From NCBI RefSeq assembly GCF_022581195.2, contig NC_061461.1, forward strand, positions 8,742,001-8,806,000: a DNA stretch of 64,000 nt, read 5' to 3'. Positions 62,003-64,000 of this stretch are shown here, piece after piece; position 1 is the stretch's first letter, and each line of letters begins with the position of its first letter. The notes beneath the pieces were generated by a model, which did no database searches, had not been told where the DNA came from, and worked only from the letters and a program-made list of their open reading frames with translations. The position numbers were made by a program, and so were the translations under genes. This DNA comes from Helicoverpa zea (taxonomy: Eukaryota > Arthropoda > Insecta > Lepidoptera > Noctuidae).

Positions 62003-63332
62003 ACAACGTACGTAAGTACACCTTTAAAGTGTGATCTATTTAAACTACTCAAAATTCTGTGTATATCACTACATAAAATAATAATTATCGTGTCAGTATT
62101 ATTATTGCACTCGCGTACCTACGTACCTATTTGCGACCACCATGGTCCGTTTTATTGCTACATTTCAACAGATGATGGGACTTAGAATTTTAAAGAGTGG
62201 AATATAACGTTGTTATCAAGGTACTTGGAAAATCATAGATTAGGCAACAAAAGATTTTATCGCCCAGTAAGGAGACCCTTTGTAAGTACTACCATTGCTA
62301 CTTAATTATATGTAAAAATACATCAATTATTATAACTTGTACTTTATTACGGAGTATTTATTATACAAGCTGTTGATTTGCATCCGTGCCATATTCAAGA
62401 AGGTAATTATGCTAATGATTGTCGACCCAAATCAACAAAAAAATTGGTATTATAAGTAATTTTTTTTTCTTTAATTTTTTTTCGAAATTCCGTAAATGTC
62501 ATCTAGCCTTATTTAAACTTAGCGCGTATTTTACTGGCGTTAAAACCGTGCTGCGCCCTCACACAAACGCAAACAGAAAGCATACGCAACGATCAGTCAT
62601 AAATTTCATTCATAAAATTGGATTACTTCTGAAATACTACGACATTACAATGACAACAAAAGCAGTGCATATTAGTTATTTCCCATCTACTGTAATTCCA
62701 ATCGATTATTTACGTATTTTATGTCCTCCTCCTGAACTATGGCACAAATGCAAATCAACACCTTGTATATATTAACACCGTTCAACCACAAATAGCTGAA
62801 TATCTATAATTCCAAAACCATTTACCCCACCGCTCATCTGCCACTATTAATTTAAAATGAGAAGCGACAATTACAGAAAATATATTATAGTGAGGGGAAC
62901 CCAAATCGAGAACTAATCGATTTACCTACATCATCGATTGCATTCATCACTCCCCTAGCGCCAGTGAAATGACCAGCGATGTCACCCGCGTATAATATAA
63001 ATAGGAAACGTATAATTCTCGACCAAATTGGTCTATTTCCGCACAAAATAGACGACTCAATTCGTCACGGAATGGACAATAGTCTAACTCGATGATTATT
63101 CCAAGTTAAGCTCTACGTGTTATAATATATGGTCTATTTTTAAATGACAGGACTTCACAGGACTGTGAAAAGGACACATATCAGAACTGAATAAAGTCTC
63201 AACGTGATAATATTTTTTCTATTTATCTATCTAGAAGAATAATAAAAACATATAACCTTTAAAGTTTTATTAAGATAAATAATATCAACATATTTTATAC
63301 CTAAAACTAAACCTATATTCACATAGAAATAC
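62003..63332. other. Non-coding DNA; contains the longest open frame of the window
   Basis: A frame of 118 codons runs from 62419 to 62775 on the plus strand. It starts at a non-ATG codon, is rich in F, K, I and L as expected from AT-rich DNA, and shows no domain I recognise. No splice sites or start context support it. Nothing else was recognised here. Confidence 0.35.
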
Positions 63333-63756
63333 AAAATTTAAATACTATATATATCCTCCGAGCCTTTTTCCCAAACTATGTTGGGGTCGGCTTCCAGTCT
63401 AACCGGATTCAGCTGAGTACCAGTGCTTTACAAGAAGCGACTGCCTATCTGACCTCCTCAACCCAGTTACCCGGGCAACCCGATACCCCTTGGTTAGACT
63501 GGTGTCAGACTTACTGGCTTCTGACTACCCGTAACGACTGCCAAGGATGTTTTATGACAGCCGGGACCCACAGTTTAACGTGCCATCCGAAACACAGTCA
63601 TTGGTGTCTAAGATATACTTAGAAAGTACATACAAACTTAGAAAAGTTGCATTGGTAGGTACTGACCTGGAATCGAACCCGCGCCCCCATACTCGAGAGG
63701 TTGGTTCTTTGCCCACTAGGCCACCACGACTTCTAAAATAAAATTTAAATGCTATA
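63333..63756 (-). mobile_element. Full-length tRNA-derived SINE with 17-bp target duplication
   Basis: The element is 63350-63739 (390 bases). On the minus strand the head carries a pol III A box TGGCCTAGTGGG (63723-63712) and a B box GGTTCGATTCC (63679-63669), both matching consensus and spaced as in a tRNA. The body follows and the 3' end is 'AACATAGTTTGGGAAAAAGG' then CTCGGAGGATAT. The flanks AAAATTTAAATACTATA (63333-63349) and AAAATTTAAATGCTATA (63740-63756) differ at one base. It resembles noctuid moth SINEs of the HaSE type as I remember them. The intact promoter boxes and well-kept duplication suggest a comparatively young, possibly transcribable copy. Confidence 0.9.
63669..63723 (-). 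promoter_or_regulatory. Internal pol III promoter of the SINE (A and B boxes)
   Basis: The A box TGGCCTAGTGGG at 63723-63712 fits TRGYNNARNGG. The B box GGTTCGATTCC at 63679-63669 fits GGTTCGANNCC. Type 2 pol III promoters of tRNA genes use exactly these two elements. The remainder of the head does not fold into a clean cloverleaf by inspection, so it is tRNA-derived rather than a tRNA gene. Confidence 0.8.
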
Positions 63757-64000
63757 CATACAAAAATATACAAAAATAAAAACATGTAAAAAGAACAATA
63801 CCTTTTAAATTACCTATATACAATACATACGAGTACAGAATAAATAAATCTTTCAATAGTTCATAAATCCTTTATTAGTATCTTATATTTTAGAAAATAA
63901 TTACTACATTATTTACAATTGTAAAGAAAGGGATTCGCCCCACTAATGATATCACCTTTGCTTGACAAATTGAAGAAGCACAATGGAATAATAATTTCTA
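63757..64000. other. AT-rich non-coding DNA, no feature recognised
   Basis: Nothing was recognised beyond the right-hand target duplication of the SINE. Confidence 0.5.

Noticed and set aside
62419..62775. Longest open frame (118 codons, plus strand)
   Set aside because: It starts at a non-ATG codon, its composition is that of translated AT-rich DNA, and I see no domain, signal peptide or splice site.
63660..63735. tRNA gene on the minus strand
   Set aside because: A and B boxes are present but the acceptor stem does not close, and the unit continues into a SINE body with a target duplication.
63552..63785. Overlapping open frames on both strands near the window end
   Set aside because: Both run through the tRNA-derived SINE at 63350-63739 and have no independent support.
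1..64000. CRISPR arrays, operons or other bacterial features
   Set aside because: Composition, SINE, Helitron and MITE content show this is animal nuclear DNA; no array-like spacing of repeats and spacers was seen.

Overview
This is eukaryotic genomic DNA, AT-rich and almost certainly from a moth or butterfly. The assignment rests on the repeats: a tRNA-headed SINE with the 3' block found in noctuid-type moths, short Helitron-like elements (A|TC...CTAG|T) with the '...CGGGC..AAGCTAG' end typical of Lepidoptera, (GAT)n-tailed non-LTR fragments with the 'AGGCCT..CCAGCAGTGGAC' block, and hAT-type elements carrying the GCGCGAGCGAAGCGAGCGCG motif. These family assignments are from memory; no search was run.

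I find no protein-coding gene that can be defended. The longest open frame is 118 codons, and none matches a protein family I recognise. The window reads as a gene desert or as the interior of very large introns. Two minus-strand GC-rich patches, near 54.33-54.6 kb and 31.44-31.59 kb, end in good splice-donor sequences (GTAAGT, GTGAGT). They are the only candidate gene starts, and both calls are weak.

Layout: 0-11.4 kb is AT-rich non-coding DNA with a cluster of CGATA motifs at 2.47-2.53 kb and GC-rich patches at 5.6 and 6.5-7.1 kb. At 11.45-13.89 kb lies a Helitron-like composite holding a 122-bp-period tandem array, a GC-rich insert between 17-bp direct repeats, and a decayed SINE. At 15.55-16.32 kb is a hAT-type element with an exact 8-bp target duplication. 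From 16.3 to 41.6 kb the DNA is mostly unremarkable, with small retro-copies (19.8, 24.5, 29.7, 36.2 kb), a MITE (24.1 kb) and a diverged local duplication (37.4-38.1 kb). At 41.61-43.20 kb is the standout feature, a foldback element. At 44.05-44.24 kb is a minimal Helitron-like element, followed by a (GAT)n-tailed retro-copy. At 56.57-59.17 kb is a nest of DNA transposons, with a hAT-type element inside another and a MITE next door. The window closes with a full-length SINE (63.35-63.74 kb) that keeps both pol III boxes and is flanked by a 17-bp duplication.

The most interesting object is the 1,590-bp foldback element at 41,611-43,200. It has 587-bp arms that are nearly identical by eye and register without any indel over 550 bp, an exact 8-bp target duplication (AAAATAAC), and seven GCTACC motifs per arm. 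A 227-bp MITE with 60-bp inverted repeats and a TA duplication sits in one arm only. The intact opposite arm records the empty site of that MITE, so the order of events can be read directly from the sequence.
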